This document shows, one piece after another, positions 1 through 6,950 of a stretch of DNA of 7,883 nt. Under the pieces are notes generated by a model. That model did not search any database, had not been told where the DNA came from, and saw only the letters and a program-made list of their open reading frames with translations. How positions within the stretch are numbered: position 1 is the stretch's first letter; each line of letters begins with the position of its first letter. The DNA comes from an uncultured Burkholderiaceae bacterium (GTDB taxonomy: Bacteria > Pseudomonadota > Gammaproteobacteria > Burkholderiales > Burkholderiaceae). The DNA lies in assembly GCA_937871985.1 (NCBI GenBank), contig CALMPB010000216.1, positions 1 to 7,883 on the forward strand. The letters run 5' to 3'. The position numbers and the translations under genes were made by a program.

Positions 1-2
1 CC

Positions 3-338
<336 letters not shown>

Positions 339-360
339 GAATATTGCCGAGGATTTGTAA

Positions 361-1242
361 ATGTCGATTCTGATCAACAAAGACACTAAAGTCATTACCC
401 AAGGGATCACCGGCAAGACCGGCCAATTCCACACCCATATGTGCCGCGAGTACGCCAACGGCAAGAACGCGTTCGTCGCCGGCGTGCACCCTAAAAAGGC
501 CGGCGAGAACTTCGAGGGCGTGCCCATTTTCGGCTCCGTCAAGGAAGCCAAGGCCCAGACCGGCGCCACGGTTTCGGTCATCTACGTTCCGCCCGCGGGC
601 GCGGCGGCCGCCATCTGGGAAGCAGTCGAAGCCGACCTGGATCTGGTGGTCTGCATTACCGAAGGCATTCCTGTGCGCGACATGCTGGAAGTGCGCAACC
701 GCATGCGCGACCAGAACAAGAAAACCCTGCTGCTTGGGCCCAACTGCCCTGGCCTGATCACGCCGGACGAACTCAAGATCGGCATCATGCCCGGCCATAT
801 CTCGCGCAAGGGCCGCATCGGCGTGGTCAGCCGTTCTGGCACGCTCACCTACGAAGCGGTGGCCCAGCTCACCGAACTGGGCCTGGGTCAGTCCAGCGCC
901 GTGGGTATCGGCGGAGACCCCATCAATGGCCTGAAGCATATCGACGTGCTCAAGCTGTTCAACGACGATCCCGACACCGATGCCGTGGTCATGATTGGTG
1001 AAATCGGCGGCCCCGACGAAGTCAACGCCGCCGAATGGGCCAAGGACAACATGAAGAAGCCTGTCGTGGGCTTCATCGCTGGTGTTACCGCTCCGGCGGG
1101 CAAGCGCATGGGCCACGCCGGTGCGCTGATCTCCGGCGGCGCCGACACGGCCGATGCCAAGCTGACCGCCATGGAAGCTTGCGGCATCCGCACTACCCGC
1201 GATCCTTCCGAAATGGGCAAGCTGCTCAAGTCCGTGCTGTAA
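361..1242 (+). CDS. sucD: Succinyl-CoA synthetase (ADP-forming) alpha subunit
   Basis: A complete 293-residue protein, the usual SucD length. It provides the CoA-binding Rossmann domain and the phosphorylated histidine of succinyl-CoA synthetase, working with SucC in the TCA cycle. Visible features are the CoA-binding GITGKTG loop at residues 15-21, LLLGPNCPG at about 123-131, and GRIGVVSRSGTLTYE at about 151-165. The catalytic histidine is H252 in GKRMGHAGA, equivalent to the phosphohistidine of E. coli SucD. The ATG at 361 is preceded by GAGGA (349-353) at a normal distance, and the N-terminus MSILINKDTKVI matches the family start. It follows sucC by 22 nt, and a strong terminator begins 17 nt after its stop, so sucCD forms its own transcription unit end here. 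No oddities were seen. Confidence 0.98.
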   Translation: MSILINKDTKVITQGITGKTGQFHTHMCREYANGKNAFVAGVHPKKAGENFEGVPIFGSVKEAKAQTGATVSVIYVPPAGAAAAIWEAVEADLDLVVCITEGIPVRDMLEVRNRMRDQNKKTLLLGPNCPGLITPDELKIGIMPGHISRKGRIGVVSRSGTLTYEAVAQLTELGLGQSSAVGIGGDPINGLKHIDVLKLFNDDPDTDAVVMIGEIGGPDEVNAAEWAKDNMKKPVVGFIAGVTAPAGKRMGHAGALISGGADTADAKLTAMEACGIRTTRDPSEMGKLLKSVL

Positions 1243-1258
1243 GGCTTTTCGCAAATGC

Positions 1259-1288
1259 AAAAAGGCCCGATCGATTCGGGCCTTTTTT
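1259..1288 (+). terminator. Intrinsic terminator after sucD
   Basis: A perfect stem GGCCCGA (1264-1270) / TCGGGCC (1276-1282) with a 5-nt loop TCGAT. It is flanked by five A upstream and six T downstream, and the A and T runs can extend the stem. It separates sucCD from the TerC/hem run. Because it has A on one side and T on the other, it could also act on antisense transcripts. Confidence 0.93.
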
Positions 1289-1323
1289 ATTGTCCGCCCG
1301 CGTGCCGGGGGGCTTTCGACCCA

Positions 1324-1329
1324 TATAAT
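1324..1329 (+). promoter_or_regulatory. Candidate -10 box for the TerC/hem transcript
   Basis: A TATAAT hexamer, a perfect match to the sigma-70 -10 consensus, in an otherwise GC-rich region just after the sucD terminator. The predicted start would be near 1336, giving a leader of about 92 nt before the TerC ATG. No TTGACA-like -35 box lies at 16-18 bp spacing (the bases there are GC-rich), so the promoter would depend on other contacts or an activator. Position and sequence support it, but it is not proven. Confidence 0.5.
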
Positions 1330-1367
1330 AGGTTGTGGCCGCGTCATCGAGCCGCACACTAAACCAG

Positions 1368-1406
1368 GCTGTCCGAACGCGGGGTTCGGCGGCTTTTCCG
1401 AACAGC
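1368..1406 (+). promoter_or_regulatory. Structured leader with two mutually exclusive hairpins
   Basis: GTTCGG (1384-1389) is complementary to two copies of CCGAAC, at 1373-1378 (loop of 5 nt) and at 1398-1403 (loop of 8 nt). The first pairing can be closed further by GCTGT (1368-1372) with ACAGC (1402-1406). The second pairing uses part of that closing strand, so the two folds compete. The element ends 12 nt before the GGAG ribosome-binding site of the TerC gene. It does not show the conserved bases of the yybP-ykoY manganese riboswitch. A regulatory role is inferred from the geometry alone. Confidence 0.35.
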
Positions 1407-1427
1407 AAAAATATATATGGAGCGCGG

Positions 1428-2147
1428 ATGCTCGAGTTCATAGAAACCCTCCACTGGGGGGCGCTTTTTCAGATCATCATGATCGATATCCTGCTGGGGG
1501 GCGACAACGCCGTCGTCATCGCCCTGGCGTGCCGCAATCTGGAACACAAGCAGCGAATGCAGGGCATCGTATGGGGAACGGCCGGCGCCATCGTGTTGCG
1601 CGTGGCGCTCATCGCCTTCGCCCTTACCTTGCTGAACATTCCGTTTCTGAAAATCGCCGGTGCGCTGCTGCTGCTGTGGATCGGCGTCAAGCTGCTTTTG
1701 CCCGACGACGATCACCACGACAACATCAAGAGCGCCAGCTCCGTCTGGGCGGCGGTCAAAACCATACTTATCGCCGATTTCGTCATGAGCCTGGACAACG
1801 TCATCGCCATCGCGGGCGCGGCCCAGAACACCATACCCGACCATCAGTTGGGCTATGTCATATTCGGCCTGCTGCTGAGCGTTCCCATCATCATCTGGGG
1901 CAGCACCCTGGTGCTCAAGCTCATCGACCGTTTCCCCGTGGTGGTGACGTTCGGAGGGGCGCTGCTGGGCTGGATCGCCGGCGGCATGCTGGTGACCGAT
2001 GTGGTTGTCGCGAATCAAATCGGCCAAGTGTCTTCCTTGGGTAAACTGGCAGCCGAAGCGATAGGCGCCATCCTGGTGGTTGTGCTGGGAAAATGGCTGG
2101 CCGCTCGCAAAACCGCCGCAAAAGGGGCAATCAATGAGTCTGTTTAA
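1428..2147 (+). CDS. TerC/YjbE-family integral membrane protein (probable metal-ion transporter)
   Basis: A 239-residue, mostly hydrophobic protein with about seven membrane segments (roughly 12-33, 47-67, 72-91, 106-131, 143-163, 172-193 and 208-225). Two family-defining acidic motifs sit in membrane helices: GGDNAVVIA with D26, and MSLDNVIAIAG with D123. TerC relatives such as E. coli Alx and the Bacillus YceF/YkoY proteins are linked to manganese export or metalation of secreted proteins. Substrate is not readable here. An Asp/His loop DDDHHD at 93-98 could bind metal. The chosen ATG has GGAG at 1419-1422, 5 nt upstream. An in-frame GTG at 1335 would add 31 polar residues with no family look, and was rejected. 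It follows the sucD terminator and overlaps the next small gene by 14 nt. Confidence 0.9.
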   Translation: MLEFIETLHWGALFQIIMIDILLGGDNAVVIALACRNLEHKQRMQGIVWGTAGAIVLRVALIAFALTLLNIPFLKIAGALLLLWIGVKLLLPDDDHHDNIKSASSVWAAVKTILIADFVMSLDNVIAIAGAAQNTIPDHQLGYVIFGLLLSVPIIIWGSTLVLKLIDRFPVVVTFGGALLGWIAGGMLVTDVVVANQIGQVSSLGKLAAEAIGAILVVVLGKWLAARKTAAKGAINESV

Positions 2148-2262
2148 GTCCTCCAATCCCGACAAACATAGAGATTCCAGCATGTCTTTGCTTAAAGGTC
2201 TGTTCATCCTGGCCGTTCTGGGCATTGTGGCCGCGATAGTCATCAATCAGTTCATCGGATAG
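2134..2262 (+). CDS. Unrecognised 42-residue single-pass membrane microprotein
   Basis: A short frame starting at ATG 2134 inside the last codons of the TerC gene (14-nt overlap), with a good AAGGGG ribosome-binding site at 2122-2127. The product has a polar, charged N-terminal half (residues 1-17, including [12 protein letters not shown]). A single hydrophobic helix follows at about 19-40 ([22 protein letters not shown]), and there is almost no tail. A second ATG at 2182 would give 26 residues, only the helix. The stop lies 4 nt before hemC, so its translation may be coupled to both neighbours. I do not recognise a family. It could be a partner or regulator of the TerC protein, a membrane anchor, or a coupling leader for hemC. 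Overlap, ribosome-binding site and tight spacing argue that it is a real gene. Confidence 0.7.
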   Translation: MSLFKSSNPDKHRDSSMSLLKGLFILAVLGIVAAIVINQFIG

Positions 2263-2266
2263 CGCC

Positions 2267-3217
2267 ATGTCCAGTACGCCCGACAAACTCGTCATCGCCA
2301 CACGCGCCAGCCGGCTGGCCTTGTGGCAGGCCGAGCATGTGCGCGATCGGCTGGCCGCGCTGTATCCACGATGCCAGGTCAGCCTGCTGACCATGACCAC
2401 GCGCGGCGACCAGATACTCGACCGCAGCCTTTCCAAGGTTGGCGGCAAGGGCCTGTTTGTCAAAGAACTCGAAAACGCGTTGCTCGACGGCCGGGCCGAC
2501 TTGGCCGTGCATTCGCTCAAGGATGTGCCGGTCGATCTGCACGACCCGTTTTCCCTGGCCGTGGTGCTCGAGCGCGAAGACCCGCGCGACGCCTTCGTCT
2601 CCAATAATTACGACTCCCTGGCCGAGCTTCCGGCCGGCGCGGTGGTCGGCACGTCCAGCCTGCGGCGCGAAGCCCAGATTCGCGCTGTGTATCCACAATT
2701 GCGGGTGGAGCCATTGCGCGGCAACCTGGACACCCGGCTGGCCAAGCTCGACCGCAACGAGTATTCGGCCATTATTCTGGCGGCGGCGGGCTTGCGGCGC
2801 CTGGGCCTGGGGTCGCGCATCCGGCGGCTTATCGACGTCGAACAAAGCTTGCCGGCCGCGGGGCAGGGGGCGCTGGGCATCGAGGTCCTGCTTGCGCGCA
2901 CCGACATGCATGCCTGGCTTGGGCCAATGGCCAGCGCCAGCACCACGGCTTGCGTGCTGGCCGAGCGCAGCGTGTCGCGCGTTCTGGGCGGTTCTTGCCA
3001 GGTTCCCCTGGCCGCCTATGCGCAAATCCAGGGGCAGGAACTGCATTTGCAGGCTCTGGTGGCCGAACCCGATGGTTCCCGCATCATTCGCGCCCAGGCC
3101 CGCGGTTCGTCCGACTCGGCCGAGCAGCTTGGCGAAAGCGTGGCCAAAGAACTCCTGGGCAAGGGGGCCCAGGCCGTTCTGGCCAAGCTCGGCGCGGCCG
3201 GCCCCTCGGCAACGTAA
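2267..3217 (+). CDS. hemC: Hydroxymethylbilane synthase (porphobilinogen deaminase)
   Basis: 316 residues, close to the roughly 310 of E. coli HemC. The cytoplasmic enzyme condenses four porphobilinogens into hydroxymethylbilane, the tetrapyrrole precursor for haem. The N-terminus [16 protein letters not shown] is the family signature. [13 protein letters not shown] (about 57-69) and AVHSLKDVP, with catalytic-type D86, follow. [12 protein letters not shown] and RGNLDTRL are the arginine-rich substrate and cofactor-binding blocks. The dipyrromethane cofactor cysteine is C244 in [10 protein letters not shown]. All key residues are present. The ATG lies 4 nt after the microprotein stop with only a weak GGA upstream, so initiation may lean on translational coupling. 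hemD follows after 8 nt. Domain order and length are normal. Confidence 0.98.
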   Translation: MSSTPDKLVIATRASRLALWQAEHVRDRLAALYPRCQVSLLTMTTRGDQILDRSLSKVGGKGLFVKELENALLDGRADLAVHSLKDVPVDLHDPFSLAVVLEREDPRDAFVSNNYDSLAELPAGAVVGTSSLRREAQIRAVYPQLRVEPLRGNLDTRLAKLDRNEYSAIILAAAGLRRLGLGSRIRRLIDVEQSLPAAGQGALGIEVLLARTDMHAWLGPMASASTTACVLAERSVSRVLGGSCQVPLAAYAQIQGQELHLQALVAEPDGSRIIRAQARGSSDSAEQLGESVAKELLGKGAQAVLAKLGAAGPSAT

Positions 3218-3225
3218 GGCGGCAG

Positions 3226-4038
3226 GTGCTCCGGCCCGCCACTCCCCTGGTTGTGCTGACCCGGCCACGAGGCCGCAATCAGCCCCTGGCGGCCCGTTTG
3301 CGGGAGTCTGGGCTCGAGGCGCTGGAGCTGCCGGCCCTGGCGGTCAGTCCATTGCCCATCGACGCGTCGCGGTTTCCGTTGCCGCAGCATTACGACCTCA
3401 TCGTGTTCGTCAGCGCCAATGCAGCTCTTTTTTATCTCGAGCAGCTTGCCGCGCGGGGCTGCGCCGAATGGCCGGCCTCCACCGTGGCCGCCACGGTGGG
3501 CGAAGCCAGCGCCAGGCCTTTGCGCGAGGCGGGCTTCATCCCTTCCGGATGCATCGTGCATCCGGCCGCCGATACGCCTCAGGATTCCGAAGCGCTGTGG
3601 CGGCTGCTCGAACCAAGGCGCGGCACGCTCCGGCGCGTGGCCATCGTGCGGGGAGAAAGCGGGCGGGAGTGGCTGGGCGAATGCCTGGAGCGCGCGGGAG
3701 CGCGGGTGCATCGCTACGCCATATACCGGCGCTGTCCATCCGAATGGACGGATGGACAGCGCCAGACCTTGGCCGCCGGCCTGGCGCCGGGCCGTGTCGT
3801 GGTCGGTCTTTTCACCAGTTCGGAAAGCGTCGATGCGTTTTACCAGAACCTGTCGGCGCCGGGGCTGCAAACGTTTTGGCGCGATGCGCGTTTCGTCGTG
3901 ATCCATGAACGTATTGCGCGGCATTTGCAGGCGCTGCTCCGAACGGTGCCGGGCAAAAATCCGGCGTCAATGGTAAAAATATGCCCACCGGCGGATGAAA
4001 CTATTTTTCAGGCCGTCGTATCACTTGCTTTCCTATAA
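3226..4038 (+). CDS. hemD: Uroporphyrinogen-III synthase
   Basis: 270 residues from a GTG start. The enzyme flips ring D and closes hydroxymethylbilane to uroporphyrinogen III. HemD diverges quickly in sequence, so recognition rests on small motifs. These are VVLTRPRGRNQPLAARL at the N-terminus, FVSANAALFY (61-70), VGEASARPL (92-100), VRGESGREWL (141-150), YAIYRR (164-169) and FTSSESVDAF (196-205). A PADETIF block near the C-terminus is typical of the family. The GTG at 3226 has AAGG at 3216-3219, overlapping the hemC stop. The frame stays open back into hemC (to an ATG at 2950), but that extension is hemC read in another frame. Three perfect inverted repeats lie within the gene (listed separately). 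Position after hemC and before hemX strongly supports the call. Confidence 0.93.
   Translation: MLRPATPLVVLTRPRGRNQPLAARLRESGLEALELPALAVSPLPIDASRFPLPQHYDLIVFVSANAALFYLEQLAARGCAEWPASTVAATVGEASARPLREAGFIPSGCIVHPAADTPQDSEALWRLLEPRRGTLRRVAIVRGESGREWLGECLERAGARVHRYAIYRRCPSEWTDGQRQTLAAGLAPGRVVVGLFTSSESVDAFYQNLSAPGLQTFWRDARFVVIHERIARHLQALLRTVPGKNPASMVKICPPADETIFQAVVSLAFL
3479..3499. repeat. Perfect inverted repeat in hemD, 9-bp arms
   Basis: CCACCGTGG (3479-3487) and CCACGGTGG (3491-3499) are exact reverse complements separated by CCG. In the hemD frame it encodes parts of STVAATV. It could form a tight GC-rich hairpin in DNA or mRNA. No T run follows, so it is not an obvious terminator. Confidence 0.8.
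3545..3565. repeat. Perfect inverted repeat in hemD, 9-bp arms
   Basis: CCGGATGCA (3545-3553) and TGCATCCGG (3557-3565) are exact reverse complements around a TCG spacer. The geometry matches the repeat 66 bp upstream (9-bp arms, 3-nt spacer), but the arm sequence differs. It encodes parts of SGCIVHPA. Confidence 0.8.
3728..3763. repeat. Perfect 15-bp inverted repeat in hemD
   Basis: GGCGCTGTCCATCCG (3728-3742) and CGGATGGACAGCGCC (3749-3763) are perfect reverse complements with a 6-nt spacer AATGGA. It sits wholly inside hemD and encodes about RRCPSEWTDGQRQ, just after the conserved YAIYRR block, probably a surface segment. An alternative inner pairing GTCCAT/ATGGAC also exists. The sequence after it (agaccttgg) has no T run. 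Confidence 0.9.
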
Positions 4039-4053
4039 GCCAGCGTCAAGGAT

Positions 4054-4059
4054 TACAAT
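4054..4059 (+). promoter_or_regulatory. Weak candidate -10 box just before hemX
   Basis: TACAAT matches the -10 consensus at five of six bases and would place a transcript start at about 4066, on the A of the hemX ATG (a near-leaderless message). No convincing -35 box is visible at normal spacing. The hexamer could be chance in this slightly AT-rich gap, and co-transcription with hemD remains the simpler reading. Confidence 0.2.
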
Positions 4060-4065
4060 CTCGTC

Positions 4066-5403
4066 ATGACTGAACCTAACACCGAGATCCAGTCGGCCGA
4101 CAGCGCGGCCGCGACAACATCCAGGCCGGCCGCCAATTCGGCCAAATCCGCATCCTCGTCGGCGGCGGCACGCGCCAAACGCCGTCCCGCCCTGGGCATT
4201 GCGTTCGTGGTGGTCTTGCTCATCGCCATCGCGCTTGCCGCGGGGTTCTGGTACCAGCACAAAATGTTCCACCAGTCCCAGGCAGCCTTGCTCGACCAGG
4301 TGCAAAGCAGCTCGGCGGCGGCGCGGCAGGCGGCAAGCCAGGCCCAGCAGGCCCTGTCGCTGGCGCAAGAGCAGGGCGTCCATATCAATGCGTTGCAGGT
4401 CGCCCTGAACGATTCCCGCGATCAGGTCGCCAGCCTCGACCAGGCTTTCCAACTGCTTACCGACAAGGGCTCCGACCTGCTGCTCATCAACGATGTCGAC
4501 CATCTGGTGCAGGTTGCCCACCAGCAGCTCATCCTCGGCGGCAACGTGGGCAACGCCATCATTGCACTCGAAACCGCGCAGGCGCAACTGGCGCGGGCAA
4601 GCCGCCCCAGCCTGGCGGGCTTGCAGCAAGCCATCAACGGCGACCTGGATCGCCTGCGGGCGGTTTCAACCATCGACGTCGCGCAGATGTCGTCGCGGCT
4701 GGACGAGCTCGGCTCGCTCGTCGGCAGCGCGCCGCTGCTCATTCCCGACGACGCGGCGCCCAAGGTCGACACGACCGAGCGCGACGCGGCGCTTGCCGGG
4801 CGGGAATTGGCGGCCCGCGCGCCGATCGATCCCAATGCTTCGTGGTGGCGCAAAGGCCTGCATCAGGTTGGGCAATGGGCGGACGAGGCCTGGGTCATGG
4901 TGCGCCAGGATCTGGGCGGCCTGATCAGCGTTCGGCGCGTCGAGAACTCCTCCGCCTTGCTGATGTCGCCGGATCAGGCGGGGCAACTGCGTGAAAACCT
5001 GCGCTTGCGCATCATGACCGCGCAACTGGCGCTCATGATGCATCAGCCTGCCGTGTGGAAGTCCGAAACCGGCGTGCTGGTTCAAGCCCTCAAGACGCAT
5101 TACGATACGACCGCCTCCGATACCCGGCGCGCCCAGAAATTGGCCGACCAATTGGCCGATACCGATATCGCCGTCAAATTGCCGACGGTCAGCAACAGCA
5201 TGCAGGCTCTGGACACCTTGCGCGCGGCCAATGCCAAGGCCGACGAACAGGCCGACAGCCCGTCTTCGGTGGATGGCCAGCCCGAGGGCCAGTCCGGCCA
5301 GGGCGCTACCGGCCAGGACCCCAGCGCGGCTCCCGCCGCCGCGGCGCCGGCGGCCGCTCCCGCGGCTGTTCCGCCCGTCCAGTCTGCCCCGTCACAGGAA
5401 TAA
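4066..5403 (+). CDS. hemX: HemX-family inner-membrane protein
   Basis: 445 residues. Residues 1-40 are Ala/Ser/Lys-rich and cytoplasmic. A single membrane helix spans about 41-62 (PALGIAFVVVLLIAIALAAG). A long alpha-helical, coiled-coil-like stretch rich in Gln/Ala runs from about 66 to 135, and a conserved HemX core follows. The core includes LLLINDVDHLVQVAHQQL, WWRKGLHQVGQWADEAWVMVRQDLGGLISVRRV, and a later RLRIMTAQLALMMHQ-like block. The last 60 or so residues are a Gln/Pro/Ala linker of low complexity. Such proteins are often labelled uroporphyrinogen-III C-methyltransferase, but no SAM-methyltransferase motifs are visible. The biochemical role is unsettled, and placement after hemCD suggests an accessory role in tetrapyrrole synthesis. 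AAGGA at 4048-4052 lies 13 nt before the ATG, farther than ideal. hemY follows after 3 nt. Confidence 0.93.
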   Translation: MTEPNTEIQSADSAAATTSRPAANSAKSASSSAAARAKRRPALGIAFVVVLLIAIALAAGFWYQHKMFHQSQAALLDQVQSSSAAARQAASQAQQALSLAQEQGVHINALQVALNDSRDQVASLDQAFQLLTDKGSDLLLINDVDHLVQVAHQQLILGGNVGNAIIALETAQAQLARASRPSLAGLQQAINGDLDRLRAVSTIDVAQMSSRLDELGSLVGSAPLLIPDDAAPKVDTTERDAALAGRELAARAPIDPNASWWRKGLHQVGQWADEAWVMVRQDLGGLISVRRVENSSALLMSPDQAGQLRENLRLRIMTAQLALMMHQPAVWKSETGVLVQALKTHYDTTASDTRRAQKLADQLADTDIAVKLPTVSNSMQALDTLRAANAKADEQADSPSSVDGQPEGQSGQGATGQDPSAAPAAAAPAAAPAAVPPVQSAPSQE

Positions 5404-5406
5404 ACA

Positions 5407-6915
5407 ATGAGGACATGGTTCTGGACTCTGCTGGTATTGGTCGTGGCGGTAGCCCTGGGCGTGGTGCTGCGCGAACATGGCGGCAACGTGCTCATCATTG
5501 CTCAGCCCTGGCGCATCGAGCTTTCCCTGGCACTGGCGGTATTGCTGGTGCTGGCCGCCTTCATCGTGCTGTACGTAGTGCTGCGCGTCATCGCCTGGGT
5601 CACTTCGGGGCCCGAGCGCTTCCGTTCGTGGCGCGGGCTGCGCGCCAAAAGACGCGATCACGAATTGCTTGAAAACGGCTGGATCAACGTGCTGGAAGGC
5701 CGCTACCCGCAGGCCGAGCAAGAATTGGCCAAATTACTCGACAGAACCCGCACGCCCAGCACCAAGGTGCTTGCCGGGCTGGCCAAGGCCAGGGCGGCCC
5801 ACCATCTGGGCGAGTTCGCGCGTCGCGACGAAGCCCTGGAAGTTGCGCGCGAAACCGCTGGCAGTGAACCGCGGCTCAAGGAAGCCGCCGCCACCGCCGC
5901 CGCCGAAATGTACCTCGACCAGAACCGGCCGCAAGACGCGCTGGAGCTTTTGCAACCCTTGCACAATGCCAGCTCCCGGCATCTGAACGCCACCCGCTTG
6001 CTGTTGCGCGCCTATCGCCAGTTGCAGGATTACGGCCATGTATACGAGCTAACCCGGTTCTTGCAGCGCCGGGGCGCCATCGACAAATCCGAGGCCGTCC
6101 AGCTCATCGAGGTTTCCGCCGCGGCCCGCATACGGGCTGCGGGTCTGGATGGGTTCAAAAGCATTTGGGGCGATTTGCGCGCCGATGAAAAAGCCTTGCC
6201 CGACATAGCGCTGGCCGCGGCGGTATTGCACGAGGAGGCCGGTCAACATGAAGAGGCGGGCCGCATTCTCGAGGCCGCCCTGAACGTGAGGCTGGATGCC
6301 CGGCTGCTCAACGCGTATTCGCAATGCCCGCCCGAGCAGGTGGCCAGGCGCTTGAACAAGGCCGAAACCTGGCTCAAGTCGCATCCGAACGATTCTGCCT
6401 TGTTGGCCGCCTTGGGCAATTTGTGCCTCACCGGGCAGCTATGGGGGCTGGGCGAGCGCTATTTGCTGCGTAGCATGAAAATCCGCAGCGACGTGCGCAT
6501 TCATGCATTGCTGGGCAATCTGTACGACAGGCTGGGCCGCAGCAACGACGCCATGAAGCATTGGCGGCTGGGGGCCAGTGTGGCGGGCGTGTTGCCGGTG
6601 CTGCCCGCAAGCACGGTGCTGCCCGCCGCCGATACACGCGGCGACCCGACGCTTATCGACGTCGACGCCATGCCCGAGGCCGAGCCCATCGGTGTTTCGT
6701 CGGCCTCGCCCATAGCCGCCAGCGCCGCCGATTATCTCGGCACCGACGCCGACCTTTCCGAGCCGCTGCCCACCGAGGCGCCCAAAGACGACACCACGCC
6801 AGCCTCGATGGCCGGCGATGCCGACCTGGACGAATACTTCGACAGCGCGCCGATCCCGGGGGTCGACTTGTCGCAAACCTCCGACACCCCCCACGGCGGC
6901 CACGGCCGGAACTGA
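5407..6915 (+). CDS. hemY: HemY-family TPR inner-membrane protein (proteobacterial HemY)
   Basis: 502 residues. Two membrane helices lie near the N-terminus (about 5-22 and 39-64) around the family block [16 protein letters not shown] helical TPR-like region covers about 84-390, with repeats such as [43 protein letters not shown] and [22 protein letters not shown]. coli HemY is near 400 residues. The extra 100 or so here form an acidic, Pro/Ala/Asp-rich tail that looks disordered. This protein is unrelated to the Bacillus protoporphyrinogen oxidase also called HemY. Its exact role is not established; it may scaffold late haem enzymes at the membrane. AGGAA at 5396-5400 precedes the ATG, overlapping the end of hemX, so the two are probably translated together. 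Confidence 0.95.
   Translation: MRTWFWTLLVLVVAVALGVVLREHGGNVLIIAQPWRIELSLALAVLLVLAAFIVLYVVLRVIAWVTSGPERFRSWRGLRAKRRDHELLENGWINVLEGRYPQAEQELAKLLDRTRTPSTKVLAGLAKARAAHHLGEFARRDEALEVARETAGSEPRLKEAAATAAAEMYLDQNRPQDALELLQPLHNASSRHLNATRLLLRAYRQLQDYGHVYELTRFLQRRGAIDKSEAVQLIEVSAAARIRAAGLDGFKSIWGDLRADEKALPDIALAAAVLHEEAGQHEEAGRILEAALNVRLDARLLNAYSQCPPEQVARRLNKAETWLKSHPNDSALLAALGNLCLTGQLWGLGERYLLRSMKIRSDVRIHALLGNLYDRLGRSNDAMKHWRLGASVAGVLPVLPASTVLPAADTRGDPTLIDVDAMPEAEPIGVSSASPIAASAADYLGTDADLSEPLPTEAPKDDTTPASMAGDADLDEYFDSAPIPGVDLSQTSDTPHGGHGRN
6596..6626 (+). repeat. 13-bp direct repeat with 18-bp period at the hemY core/tail junction
   Basis: CGGTGCTGCCCGC occurs at 6596-6608 and again at 6614-6626. The period is six codons, so the repeat encodes VLPA twice (residues 398-401 and 404-407) without breaking the frame. 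It sits where the conserved HemY core ends and the acidic tail begins, which fits slippage-driven growth of a linker. Confidence 0.8.
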
Positions 6916-6950
6916 ATACCTATTTATTAACTTTCCTCAAGGTTGACATA

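Noticed and set aside
1335..1427. GTG start giving the TerC protein 31 more residues
   Set aside because: The added stretch is polar and unlike the family N-terminus, it covers the hairpin leader, and the ATG at 1428 has a proper GGAG site.
1330..1427. yybP-ykoY manganese riboswitch before the TerC gene
   Set aside because: The leader lacks the conserved loop sequences of that class; only simple competing hairpins are visible.
2950..3225. hemD starting at the in-frame ATG inside hemC
   Set aside because: The extension is hemC read in another frame and is Arg/Gly-rich without HemD features; the GTG at 3226 has an AAGG site and gives the normal family length.
3950..4038. Suspected read-through or frameshift at the AT-richer hemD 3' end
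   Set aside because: The last residues contain a PADETIF-type block expected at the HemD C-terminus, so the end appears genuine.
5235..5400. Ala/Pro/Gln-rich repeat tract in hemX as a possible mobile or variable repeat
   Set aside because: It is a low-complexity linker in frame with irregular units; no clean tandem unit or insertion signature is present.
6943..6948. TTGACA, a perfect -35 hexamer just before the ppa ATG
   Set aside because: A start driven by it would lie inside ppa, and no -10 box is found 16-18 bp downstream.
6561..6950. ppa with a long N-terminal extension overlapping hemY
   Set aside because: The extension is hemY out of frame; the ATG at 6951 gives the normal 178-residue enzyme with all active-site residues at an offset of one from E. 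coli.
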